Positions 32,039 to 39,682 of a stretch of 46,756 bases of DNA are shown here, one piece after another. The DNA comes from Rhodobacter sp. (GTDB lineage Bacteria > Pseudomonadota > Alphaproteobacteria > Rhodobacterales > Rhodobacteraceae). Each line of letters starts with the position of its first letter. Position 1 is the stretch's first letter. The stretch lies in NCBI GenBank assembly GCA_013824055.1, contig PNNE01000460.1:1-46756 (forward strand), given 5' to 3'. The notes beneath the pieces are model-generated. The model was not told the DNA's origin and ran no database searches. It saw only the letters and a program-made list of their open reading frames with translations. Position numbers and translations under genes: made by a program.

Positions 32039-34288
32039 TCAGGTTCTCGCGGCCTTGATCGCCGCCAGCACCTTGGGCGGAGAGCAGGGCAGGCTGCGGA
32101 TGCGCGCTCCCGTGGCCCCCGCGATGGCCGAAGCGACGGCGGGCAGCGGCGGAGTGATCCCCGTCTCGCCCACGCCGCGCACGCCATAGGGGTGGCCGGG
32201 GTTCGGGACCTCGATGATCACCGTGTCGATCATCGGCAGGTCGCTGGCGACCGGGATGCGGTAATCCAGGAACACCGGGTTCTGCAGCCGCCCGTCGGCA
32301 CCGTAGACGTATTCCTCGTTCAGCGCCCAGCCGATGCCCTGCGCGGCCCCGCCCTGGTACTGGCCCTCGACATAGGCCGGATGGATCGCCGTGCCCGCAT
32401 CCTGCACCACCAGATAGCGCAGCACCGTGGTCCGCCCCGTTTCCGGGTCCACTTCGACATCGACGACATGGGTGCCGAAGCTGGCCCCGACACCCTCGGC
32501 CGTCACCTCGTGGTGGCCCGAGATCGGCCCGCCGGTCGAGCCCATCTTGGCCCCGATCTCGCCGATGGTCATCGGTGGGAACTTGCCCGCGTTCGGCCCG
32601 GCCGGGTGTGCCGCGCCGTCCTTCCATTCGACTGCATCCGCGTCGATGCCCCAGTCGGCGGCGGCGCGACGGCACATCTCGGCAATCGCCTGCCGCGCAG
32701 CTTCCACCGCCGCCTTGCCGCTGGCGAATGTCGCGCGGCTGCCGTGGGTCGGTTCGTTGACGCCAAGCGCGCCGGTTTCGACCACGTTCACCCGGACGTT
32801 CTCATAGGGGATGCCCAGCGTTTCCGCGACCATCAGCCCGATGGAGGCGCGGCTGCCGCCGATGTCGGGGGTTCCGATCATCACGGTGGCCGTGCCATCC
32901 TCGCCCACCGCCAGCGTGACCGAGGTCTCGCCGCCGTGGTTGAACCAGAAGCCCGAGGCGACGCCGCGTCCCTGGTTCGGCCCCAGCGGAATCGCGTAAT
33001 TCGGATGCGCCTGCGCGGCCTCCAGCGTCTCTTTCAACCCGATCACATTGTAGACCGGGCCGTAAGACGATTTCGACCCATTGGTCGCGCCGTTCTTCAG
33101 CCGCACCTCGATCGGGTCAAGCTTCAGCTCGCGGCACATCTCGTCAACGAGACTCTCCACCGCGAAGGCCGCCATCGGCGAGCCCGGCGCGCGGTAGGCG
33201 GCGGCTTTCGGGCGGTTGGCGATCACTTCCACCGCCTCGTGCTTCAAGGCGGGGATGTCATAGCAGGCAAAGGCGCAGGGCAGCGCCTCGCCAATCGGGG
33301 ACATGCCGCGGAACGCCCCGCCCTGCATCCGGAAATAGACCTGACCCGCCGTGATCGTGCCGTCGGTCTTCATGCCCAGCTTGACGTCCATCGAGGCCGA
33401 GGCCGTCGGCCCGGTCGCCCGCAGCACCTCGGACCGGCTCATCACCAGCTTGACCGGCCGTCCGCCCGCTTTTTTCGACAGCGCCAAGGACAGCGGTTCC
33501 ATGAAGATCGTGGTCTTGCCGCCAAAGCCGCCGCCAATCTCGGAGGGCGTGACCCGCAGGTTCGCCGCCTCGATCCCGAGGACTGCCGCGCACATCCGGC
33601 GGATGTACCAATGGCCCTGGGTGCAGACCCACATCTCGCCGCGCCCATCCTCGCCCATCTGGCCGACGCAGGCGTGGGGTTCGATGTAGCCCTGATGGGT
33701 GGCCTCGGTCTTGTAGGTCTGCGCGCGCACGATGTCGGCGGCGGCAAAGCCCGCCTCGACGTCGCCATGCCCGAACTCCATGTAGCGGGCGACGTTGCCG
33801 TGCATGCCCTCCGGCACCGAATAATCCGCGACACCTTCGCGGATCACGGGCGCACCGGGGGCCATCGCCGCATCGACATCGGTCACATGCGGCAGGACCT
33901 CGTAGGTGACCTCGATCAGCCGCGCCGCGTCCTGCGCCAGAAGCGCCGAACTCGCCGCCACTGCCGCCACCGCGTGCCCGTCGTAAAGCGCCGTGTCCCC
34001 GGCCAGCGTGTTGTCCTGCAGGTTCAGATCCTCGCCCGTCAGCCCGGTCGGCAAGTCGGCCCGCGTCACCACGGCCTTGACCCCGTCCAGCGCCAGGGCC
34101 TTCGAGGCGTCGATCTTCACGATCCGCGCATGGGCATGGGGCGACCGCACCACGGCGGCATGCAGCATCCCCGGCAGGGAGAAGTCAGCCCCATAGCGCG
34201 CCCGGCCCGTCACCTTGTCCAGCCCGTCCGGGCGGTTGGGGCGGGTGCCGATCAGCTTGTATCCGGTCTTCACATCATCCCGTGCCAT
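32039..34288 (-). CDS. Xanthine dehydrogenase-family hydroxylase, molybdopterin-binding (large) subunit
   Basis: Catalytic subunit of 749 residues (GTG 34291 would add one). The N-terminal domain has GTRPNRPDGLDKVTGRARYGADF, and the Mo domain carries EIGGGFGGKT, AYRAPGSPMAAFAVESLVDE, the MPT-binding loops and GVGETGITPPLPAVASAIA with the catalytic glutamate. The CO-dehydrogenase active-site loop (AYRCSFR) is absent, so it is not a CoxL of the CO-oxidising type. The substrate is unknown: purines, N-heterocycles or aldehydes are all possible. It overlaps the iron-sulfur gene by one base and is followed directly by the MoaD-like gene. Confidence 0.88.
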   Translation of the reverse strand: MARDDVKTGYKLIGTRPNRPDGLDKVTGRARYGADFSLPGMLHAAVVRSPHAHARIVKIDASKALALDGVKAVVTRADLPTGLTGEDLNLQDNTLAGDTALYDGHAVAAVAASSALLAQDAARLIEVTYEVLPHVTDVDAAMAPGAPVIREGVADYSVPEGMHGNVARYMEFGHGDVEAGFAAADIVRAQTYKTEATHQGYIEPHACVGQMGEDGRGEMWVCTQGHWYIRRMCAAVLGIEAANLRVTPSEIGGGFGGKTTIFMEPLSLALSKKAGGRPVKLVMSRSEVLRATGPTASASMDVKLGMKTDGTITAGQVYFRMQGGAFRGMSPIGEALPCAFACYDIPALKHEAVEVIANRPKAAAYRAPGSPMAAFAVESLVDEMCRELKLDPIEVRLKNGATNGSKSSYGPVYNVIGLKETLEAAQAHPNYAIPLGPNQGRGVASGFWFNHGGETSVTLAVGEDGTATVMIGTPDIGGSRASIGLMVAETLGIPYENVRVNVVETGALGVNEPTHGSRATFASGKAAVEAARQAIAEMCRRAAADWGIDADAVEWKDGAAHPAGPNAGKFPPMTIGEIGAKMGSTGGPISGHHEVTAEGVGASFGTHVVDVEVDPETGRTTVLRYLVVQDAGTAIHPAYVEGQYQGGAAQGIGWALNEEYVYGADGRLQNPVFLDYRIPVASDLPMIDTVIIEVPNPGHPYGVRGVGETGITPPLPAVASAIAGATGARIRSLPCSPPKVLAAIKAART

Positions 34289-34776
34289 CACGCAGCTCCC
34301 CGATGATCCTGACGCATTTCCGCCGCCGCGTCCTGCACGGCCCGGATGATCTTGTCATAGCCGGTGCAGCGGCACAGGTTTCCGGCCAGCCAGTAGCGCA
34401 CTTCGGTATCGGTCGGGTCGGGGTTCCGCTCCAGCAAGGCCTTCGCCGCGACCAGGATACCCGGAGTGCAATAGCCGCACTGCAAGGCCGCATGTTCGAT
34501 GAACTTGCGCTGCAACGGGTGCAGCTCTTCCCTGGCCATGCCCTCGATGGTTTCCACCCGCTTGCCATTGGCTTCCGCCGCCAGCATCAGGCAGGAACAG
34601 ACCAGCGTCCCGTCCACAGTGACCGAACAGGCCCCGCAGTCGCCGGTGCCGCAGCCTTCCTTGGTGCCGGTCAGGTCCAGCTGGTTGCGCAGCGCATCCA
34701 GCAGCGTCTCGCGCGGGTCGGCCAGGAACTCGACCGGGTCGCCGTTGACAGTGGTAGAGACGTGAATCTTGCTCAT
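34288..34776 (-). CDS. Xanthine dehydrogenase-family hydroxylase, [2Fe-2S] (small) subunit
   Basis: 162 residues that carry two iron-sulfur clusters. The plant-ferredoxin-like one has GCGTGDCGAC and a later C in LVCSC. The four-helix one has QCGYCTPG and LCRCTGY. It passes electrons from the molybdenum site to FAD. It overlaps the FAD subunit gene by four bases (ATGA) and the large subunit gene by one, giving the order medium-small-large as in many bacterial Mo hydroxylases. Confidence 0.93.
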   Translation of the reverse strand: MSKIHVSTTVNGDPVEFLADPRETLLDALRNQLDLTGTKEGCGTGDCGACSVTVDGTLVCSCLMLAAEANGKRVETIEGMAREELHPLQRKFIEHAALQCGYCTPGILVAAKALLERNPDPTDTEVRYWLAGNLCRCTGYDKIIRAVQDAAAEMRQDHRGAA

Positions 34777-35637
34777 TTGCCCATTCCTTTCGCCCGGTCA
34801 TAGGCGATCCTGGCCGCCCGGCGCGCGAGAACGCCCGCCACTTCGATGCGGAATTCTTTCGTCCCGCGCTTGTCGGAAATCGGCTTCGCCGCGCCTTCCG
34901 CCGCCTTGGCCAGCGCGGCCAAGGCCGCATCGTCCAGCACCGTGCCGATGATCGCCTGCGCCGCAGCTTCGGACAGGATCACGGTCGGAGCGACCGCGCC
35001 CAGCGCAACCCGCGCCTCCACGATCCTGTCGCCGTCCAGCCGCAGGCTGACCGCGCAGCCGACCACGGCGATGTCCATCTCGGTCCGCGGAATGAAGCGC
35101 AGGTAGCAGTCGCCCCCGTTCTTGCCCCGCGGCGGCAGGGTGATCGACGAGATCACCTCGCCCTTCGCCAGGTTGGTCTTGCCCGGCCCCGCCGGAACCG
35201 CCTCGACCGCGATCTCGCGCGTCCCGTTCGGCCCGGTCACCGTGACCGACCCCCGCCGCAATCAGCCCCGGCACCGAATCGGCGGCGGGCGAGCCGTTGC
35301 ACAGGTTCCCCGCCAGCGTCGCCCGACCCTGCACCTGGGTCGAGCCGACCAGGTTCATCCCCTCGACCACGCCGGGCCAGTCGCGCACCAGGCCCTCGTG
35401 TCCGCCCAGCACGATCCCAGGCACCGCGATCCCGATCTTCCAGCCGCCGTCGGGCGTCTGCACGATCCGGTCGACGCCCGGGATATGCTTCAGGTCGATC
35501 AGGTCATCCGGCTGCACCATCCCGGCGCGCATCTGCACCAGGACATCCGTCCCCCCCGCCAGAAAGCGCAGGGTCCCGGTCGCCTTGGCCGCAATGGCCG
35601 CCGCATCCGCAAAGCTGGTGGGTGTATGGTATCGCAT
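34773..35637 (-). pseudogene. Xanthine dehydrogenase-family hydroxylase, FAD-binding (medium) subunit, frameshifted
   Basis: The N-terminal part (MRYHTPTSFADAAAIAAKAT, FLAGGTDVLVQMRAG, TLAGNLCNGSPAADSVPGL) binds FAD. At the run of five C at 35250-35254 the frame shifts. In the new frame SVTVTGPNGTREIAVE continues with CO dehydrogenase flavoprotein C-terminal features (ITLPPRGKNGGDCYLRFIPR, TEMDIAVVGCAVSL) to the stop at 34773. Removing one C, or adding two bases, gives one protein of about 287 residues. The intact partners make a sequencing error likely. ATG 35637 fits the family N-terminus better than the in-frame start at 35685. Confidence 0.85.
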
Positions 35638-35735
35638 GTCGTCTCCCTGACCCTCTGGCAGGCGTTCCGTCGTCGCCGATTGCACATGACTTTGCTGCAG
35701 CCTGCAGCCCGCCGCAATGCCCCTGAGCGACGCCT

Positions 35736-36134
35736 TCAGTCTGTCGCCGACCTGAAGCGCAACGCAAGCGACATCTGGCGGCCCTGGCCCTGGCTGTCAC
35801 CCAGCAACTGCCGCAGCAGATCGGCCACCGTGTTCTCGCTGAAGGGCGAGGCAAGGACAGGCGCGCCTTCCGCCTCGGCCTCGCTGACCGGGCCGCGAAA
35901 GGCGTAGGGCACCTCCAGACTGTGCAGGGCGATGCCGGCCGGAGTCCGCTTGAACCCGCGCGGTTCGTGGTGGATCAGCACGGCGCGCGGGGGTCTGATG
36001 ACCAGCTCGGCCAAAGCCGCGCCGGGCGAGGGAAAGACGACGACCTCTGCGGCCGGGTCGTTCACCCGGATCGCATGGGCAAGATCGTCCGCGACGATCT
36101 GGTCGGGGTCGATGACGAAGTAGCGATTCTGCAC
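35736..36134 (-). CDS. Receiver-like protein lacking the phosphorylation site
   Basis: About 132 residues from GTG 36134 (an ATG-type start as far up as 36224 is open). The beginning NRYFVIDPDQIVADDLAHAI imitates a response-regulator receiver. At the place of the phosphorylated Asp there is VLIHHEPRG (His instead of Asp), and the conserved Lys-Pro has become SPF (Ser). The fold is probably kept, but phosphorylation is unlikely. It is divergent from a Crp/Fnr regulator and a sensor kinase, so a role as a binding partner in that circuit is possible. I do not recognise a named family. Confidence 0.55.
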   Translation of the reverse strand: MQNRYFVIDPDQIVADDLAHAIRVNDPAAEVVVFPSPGAALAELVIRPPRAVLIHHEPRGFKRTPAGIALHSLEVPYAFRGPVSEAEAEGAPVLASPFSENTVADLLRQLLGDSQGQGRQMSLALRFRSATD

Positions 36135-36229
36135 TGATCTGCCCCTGGATCGTTGACGTTCCGCCGCCTGACCCTGAAGGTAAGTCCAGACAGCCGCATC
36201 AACCTGTGATGAGAGAAAGGTCAAAACCG

Positions 36230-36964
36230 ATGACCAAAGTCACGGACTGCCTGGACTGCCCGTTGCGAAGCCGTCGGCTGTTCGTTCCGCTGACCGAAAG
36301 CGAGCTTGCCTTCCAGCGCCGCTTCAAGGCCGGTGAGCGGCTTGTCCAGGCCGGGGGCGACATCATCCTGCAGGGCCAGGCCTCGTCGTCGCTTTACACG
36401 CTGCTGTCGGGCATGGCGGTCCGGTCCGTCACGCTGGAAAGCGGGCAGCGCCAGGTCATCAGCTTTGTCTTCCCCGGGGACCTGATCGGTCTGCAATCGG
36501 GGATCATGGGCGAAGCGCGCCACACGGTCACTGCAGTGACCGACACCATCCTGTGCACCTTCCCCCGCGACCGGGTCTGGAAGCTGTTCCGCAACCAGCC
36601 CGCCCGCGCCTACGACCTGACCTGGATCGCAGCGGTCGAAGAGCATTTTCTGGGCGAGACGGTGGCCACCCTGGGCCAGCGTGACGCGACGCAGCGTATC
36701 GCCTGGGCGCTGGTCCGCATCTGGCGTCGGCTCGCCGCAATCGGTATGGACGACGGTGGCTCGGTGCCGTTTCCCTTCCGGCAGCATGACCTGGCGGACG
36801 CGGTCGGCCTTTCGGTCGTGCATACCAGCCGGGTGATCGTCGCCCTGCGCAACGGCGGGCTGGCGCGCATTGCGGGCAGGCGGCTGGAAATGCTGGATCA
36901 TGCCGGGCTGTCCCGGCTGGCGCTCATGGACATGGAGAAGGAAGATGTGCGGCCGATCCTCTGA
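36230..36964 (+). CDS. Crp/Fnr-family transcription regulator
   Basis: 244 residues. The cyclic-nucleotide-like beta barrel spans about 15-130 (SLYTLLSGMAVRSVTLESG, VFPGDLIGLQ), then the dimer helix and the winged helix DLADAVGLSVVHTSRVIVAL near 190-215. Cys7, Cys10 and Cys109 are present, but the fourth cysteine of FNR is not, so a [4Fe-4S] oxygen sensor is doubtful. It more resembles regulators with a CxxC N-terminus of unknown signal. ATG 36230 has GAGAGAAAGG at the right distance. The kinase gene follows after 15 bases, suggesting a joint unit. Confidence 0.85.
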   Translation: MTKVTDCLDCPLRSRRLFVPLTESELAFQRRFKAGERLVQAGGDIILQGQASSSLYTLLSGMAVRSVTLESGQRQVISFVFPGDLIGLQSGIMGEARHTVTAVTDTILCTFPRDRVWKLFRNQPARAYDLTWIAAVEEHFLGETVATLGQRDATQRIAWALVRIWRRLAAIGMDDGGSVPFPFRQHDLADAVGLSVVHTSRVIVALRNGGLARIAGRRLEMLDHAGLSRLALMDMEKEDVRPIL

Positions 36965-36979
36965 CCGAAACACCCGGCA

Positions 36980-38617
36980 ATGAAGGGGTTTCTTGCCGCA
37001 CAGCTGCCCAGGCTGGTCTTCCTGCTGGCGATCCTTCCCGGCCTGGCGGTGACCGTTGCGGTCCACAGCGCCGCGGAACGCCGGATCGAGGCCGAGTTCC
37101 TGCGTGTCGCCGACCTTGCCATCGACCGGGTGGTGTCGCGGCTGCAGCAGCATGTCGTGGTGCTGCGCGCCGCCCGTGGTCTGCTGTCCGCCACCGGTGG
37201 CGGGGTCGCTCGGGACGAGTTCCTGCGTTTTCTCTCCTCGGTCGACATCCTGACCGAACTGTCGGGAGTCCAGGGCATCGGCTTTGCCCGGATGATCGCC
37301 AGCACCGATACTGCCCTGGCGGAAGAAGAGATGCGCAGGCACTACGGCCTGGACATTGCCGTTCGTCCCGCGACCGATCAGCCCTGGCGCACGCCCATCG
37401 TGCTTCTGGAACCCCAGAACGCCCGCAACAGCGCCGCCCTGGGCTTTGACATGTATTCCGAACCCTTGCGGCGCATGGCGATGGACCTGGCGATCTCGAC
37501 CGGAGAGGCCCGGATGACCGCCCCGGTCGAACTGGTGCAAGAGATCACCAGCGACAAGCAGACCGGCTTCCTGATCTACCTGCCGTTCCAGAATACCGCG
37601 CCGCCGGCCGACATCCGGTCCGGCCCGGTCGAGGGCTTCGTCTACGCCCCGTTCCGTGGTGGCGACCTGATCCGGGCCGGGCTGGCGGTCGGTGCGCCGC
37701 TGCCCGTCGCGCTGCGCATCGTCGATGTCGAAGCCGCTGGCGCCCCGTTGTTCGACGACAGCGCCCAGGCGGGCGCCCTGTCGCTTCACCACAGCCGCAG
37801 CCTGGACATCCTGGGTCGGACCTGGCGCTTTGACGTCTGGTCCGACAGGGCGGACATCGGGCAGGTGCGGTACCTCGGCAGCGTCTTGCTGGGGCTGACC
37901 AGCTTCCTCTTCGCCGCTGCCGCCGCCTATGCCGTCGTCGCCCGCCAGAAAGAGGCGCTGCAAGCCCGGGCCGTCGCCGCCGCCGCCGCGCGCGAGGCGG
38001 AATACCGCGAGCTTCTGCTGCAAGAGATGAAGCACCGGATCAAGAACCACATCGCCCGCATCCAGTCGATCTCGCGGCAAAGCGCCAGGGGGGCGACGGA
38101 CGTCAAGGTCTTTACCACCGCCTTCGACGCGCGCCTGCAGGCCATGTCCGCGGTGCAGGAGATTCTGGCGGGCAGCGCCGTGGCCCAGGCCGATGTCCGG
38201 GCCGTGCTGGTGAAGGAGTTGCAGCAAAGTCTGGATGCGACCGAGGTCCAGCACCTGATCGACGGCCCGCCGGTCCGGCTGGACGAACGTCAGGCCCATG
38301 CCTTTGCGCTGGTCGTGCACGAACTGCTTACCAACGCGATGAAATATGGCGGGCTTTCGGTGGGCGGGCAGGGGCTGGACATCCGCTGGTCGGTCCAGAC
38401 CGAAGCCGGGTCTCCGCGGATCGAACTGCACTGGAACGAAAGGATCACTGGTCTTTCAACGCCGCCCGAAAGCGGCTCTGGCTTCGGGTCCCGGCTGATC
38501 GAGGCCAGCCTGAATGGCGAACTGCGCGGCAGCCTGACCCGCGACTATGGGCCCGAGGGCCTGGAGATCCGCATTTCCTTCCCGCTGGACCCGGCGCTGA
38601 ACCGGGACCGCGCCTGA
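36980..38617 (+). CDS. CHASE-domain sensor histidine kinase, HWE/HisKA_2 type
   Basis: 545 residues. A membrane segment at about 10-28 and another at 298-320 bracket a periplasmic CHASE-like sensor domain (VQGIGFARMI, GFDMYSEPLRRMAMDLA, GFLIYLPFQN). The cytoplasmic part has the H-box EMKHRIKNHIARIQ with His352 and an intact N-box VVHELLTNAMKYGG, then GSGFGSRLIEASL as the G-box. This kinase type commonly feeds PhyR or other single-domain regulators, and phyR lies 3 kb further on. The CHASE signal is unknown. A GC hairpin follows the stop. Confidence 0.85.
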   Translation: MKGFLAAQLPRLVFLLAILPGLAVTVAVHSAAERRIEAEFLRVADLAIDRVVSRLQQHVVVLRAARGLLSATGGGVARDEFLRFLSSVDILTELSGVQGIGFARMIASTDTALAEEEMRRHYGLDIAVRPATDQPWRTPIVLLEPQNARNSAALGFDMYSEPLRRMAMDLAISTGEARMTAPVELVQEITSDKQTGFLIYLPFQNTAPPADIRSGPVEGFVYAPFRGGDLIRAGLAVGAPLPVALRIVDVEAAGAPLFDDSAQAGALSLHHSRSLDILGRTWRFDVWSDRADIGQVRYLGSVLLGLTSFLFAAAAAYAVVARQKEALQARAVAAAAAREAEYRELLLQEMKHRIKNHIARIQSISRQSARGATDVKVFTTAFDARLQAMSAVQEILAGSAVAQADVRAVLVKELQQSLDATEVQHLIDGPPVRLDERQAHAFALVVHELLTNAMKYGGLSVGGQGLDIRWSVQTEAGSPRIELHWNERITGLSTPPESGSGFGSRLIEASLNGELRGSLTRDYGPEGLEIRISFPLDPALNRDRA

Positions 38618-38626
38618 AAGCGTGGC

Positions 38627-38653
38627 CCGCGCCCGCCAGAGTGGGGGGCGCGG
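38627..38653 (+). terminator. Hairpin after the CHASE kinase gene
   Basis: CCGCGCCC (38627-38634) pairs with GGGCGCGG (38646-38653) around 11 bases, ten bases after the kinase stop and between convergent genes. It lacks a T run. Confidence 0.4.
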
Positions 38654-38701
38654 ACCGGGTCTGCCGCCGCGAAGGGCTTTGATACAGCGGCCGACCGTTG
38701 C

Positions 38702-39556
38702 TTACTGCACCTTGTGTTCGGGCAGGGCTTCCAGCTCTTCCCTGGTCATGTTGACCCAGATGCGCACCGCGCCACCTTCGGCCTGCGCGACAGTCACCCG
38801 GTCCATCGGGATGGCGACCGAACGCGCGCCGATCCCGAGGAACCCGCCGACATCCAGGATCACGTCAGTCACCTGGCCCTCGCCCGTCAGGACAAGGTCC
38901 GAGACTTCGGCGATCGAGGTGTCGTCCGACCCGCGGACATCGGCGCCGGTCAGGAGCTCGGCGGTCAGGGTGTCACGCTCAATCACGGCATAGCCGTCGG
39001 GCAGGGTCATCGTGCCGTCCGATGCGATGGTCGGGACAGCTGGGGCCGCCCCTTCGGTCTGGGCTTCGGTTGCGGTGTCCGCGGCGACCGGAGCATCGGC
39101 GGGCAGCTCGGCATCGGCTGTGGTGCCGGTCATGCCCGGCACGATGTATTCCGGCGCGCCTTCCAGCGTCGCGCGGTCGGACTGCAGCACCAGGAACCAG
39201 TCGTCGGCGTCGGTGGCGTCATCCTGCACGATCCGCAATGCGGCCATGTCGACGGCAACCTGCCGTTCGCCCATGCCTAGGAAGCCGCCGATGTCGACCA
39301 GCACCGCGTCGACAGTGCCGTCGCGGCCCAGGATGATGTCGTGCACTTCGCCGATGTCTTCCCAGCCTTGCTGCACGCCCTGGTAGGCGTCGGCGTCAAG
39401 GGCGCTTTCGCTGGCATAGATGCGTGCGCCGATGACCTCCGATGCGGCAAGCGCCGGGCCAGCCGCTTCGGTCTGGAACGGAGAGGCGGCGTCCTGAGCC
39501 AGCGAAGGCACTGCGAAACCCGCCGCCAGAGCGGTTGTAAGTAGCAGAGTTTTCAC
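38702..39556 (-). CDS. Exported protein with two PRC-barrel domains
   Basis: 284 residues with a Sec leader MKTLLLTTALAAGFAVPSLA (GTG start at 39556, preceded by AAGGAG). Two PRC-barrel-like repeats are seen: residues about 40-120 (IGEVHDIILGRDGTVDAVLV, DIGGFLGMGERQVAV) and about 185-265 (IAEVSDLVLTGEGQVTDVIL, DVGGFLGIGARSVAI). An acidic Ala/Thr-rich linker joins them. Such proteins are common in the periplasm of Alphaproteobacteria and often rise under stress, but their task is unknown. Proximity to the PhyR/EcfG locus fits a stress role, yet I see no EcfG-type promoter before it. Confidence 0.8.
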   Translation of the reverse strand: MKTLLLTTALAAGFAVPSLAQDAASPFQTEAAGPALAASEVIGARIYASESALDADAYQGVQQGWEDIGEVHDIILGRDGTVDAVLVDIGGFLGMGERQVAVDMAALRIVQDDATDADDWFLVLQSDRATLEGAPEYIVPGMTGTTADAELPADAPVAADTATEAQTEGAAPAVPTIASDGTMTLPDGYAVIERDTLTAELLTGADVRGSDDTSIAEVSDLVLTGEGQVTDVILDVGGFLGIGARSVAIPMDRVTVAQAEGGAVRIWVNMTREELEALPEHKVQ

Positions 39557-39682
39557 GAGAATCTCCTTCTTCTCGATGATTGGTGCGGCACACAGGGCCG
39601 CTTGTGGATGTCCAACAACGTCTGCGGGAATGAGTTCCAGCCGAATTCGCCAGCCTCGCAGCGGCTGGCAGGAAATCGCGCA

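Noticed and set aside
31811..34306. Open frame of about 830 codons on the plus strand opposite the Mo hydroxylase large subunit
   Set aside because: Antisense shadow; the minus-strand protein has complete family motifs.
32039..35637. Mo hydroxylase as aerobic CO dehydrogenase (CoxMSL)
   Set aside because: The gene order is the same, but the large subunit lacks the AYRCSFR active-site loop.
36230..36964. Crp/Fnr regulator as an oxygen-sensing FnrL
   Set aside because: Only three cysteines in suitable places (7, 10, 109); the fourth cluster ligand is missing.
36221..38431. Open frame of about 730 codons on the minus strand opposite the Crp/Fnr and kinase genes
   Set aside because: Antisense shadow without recognisable domains.
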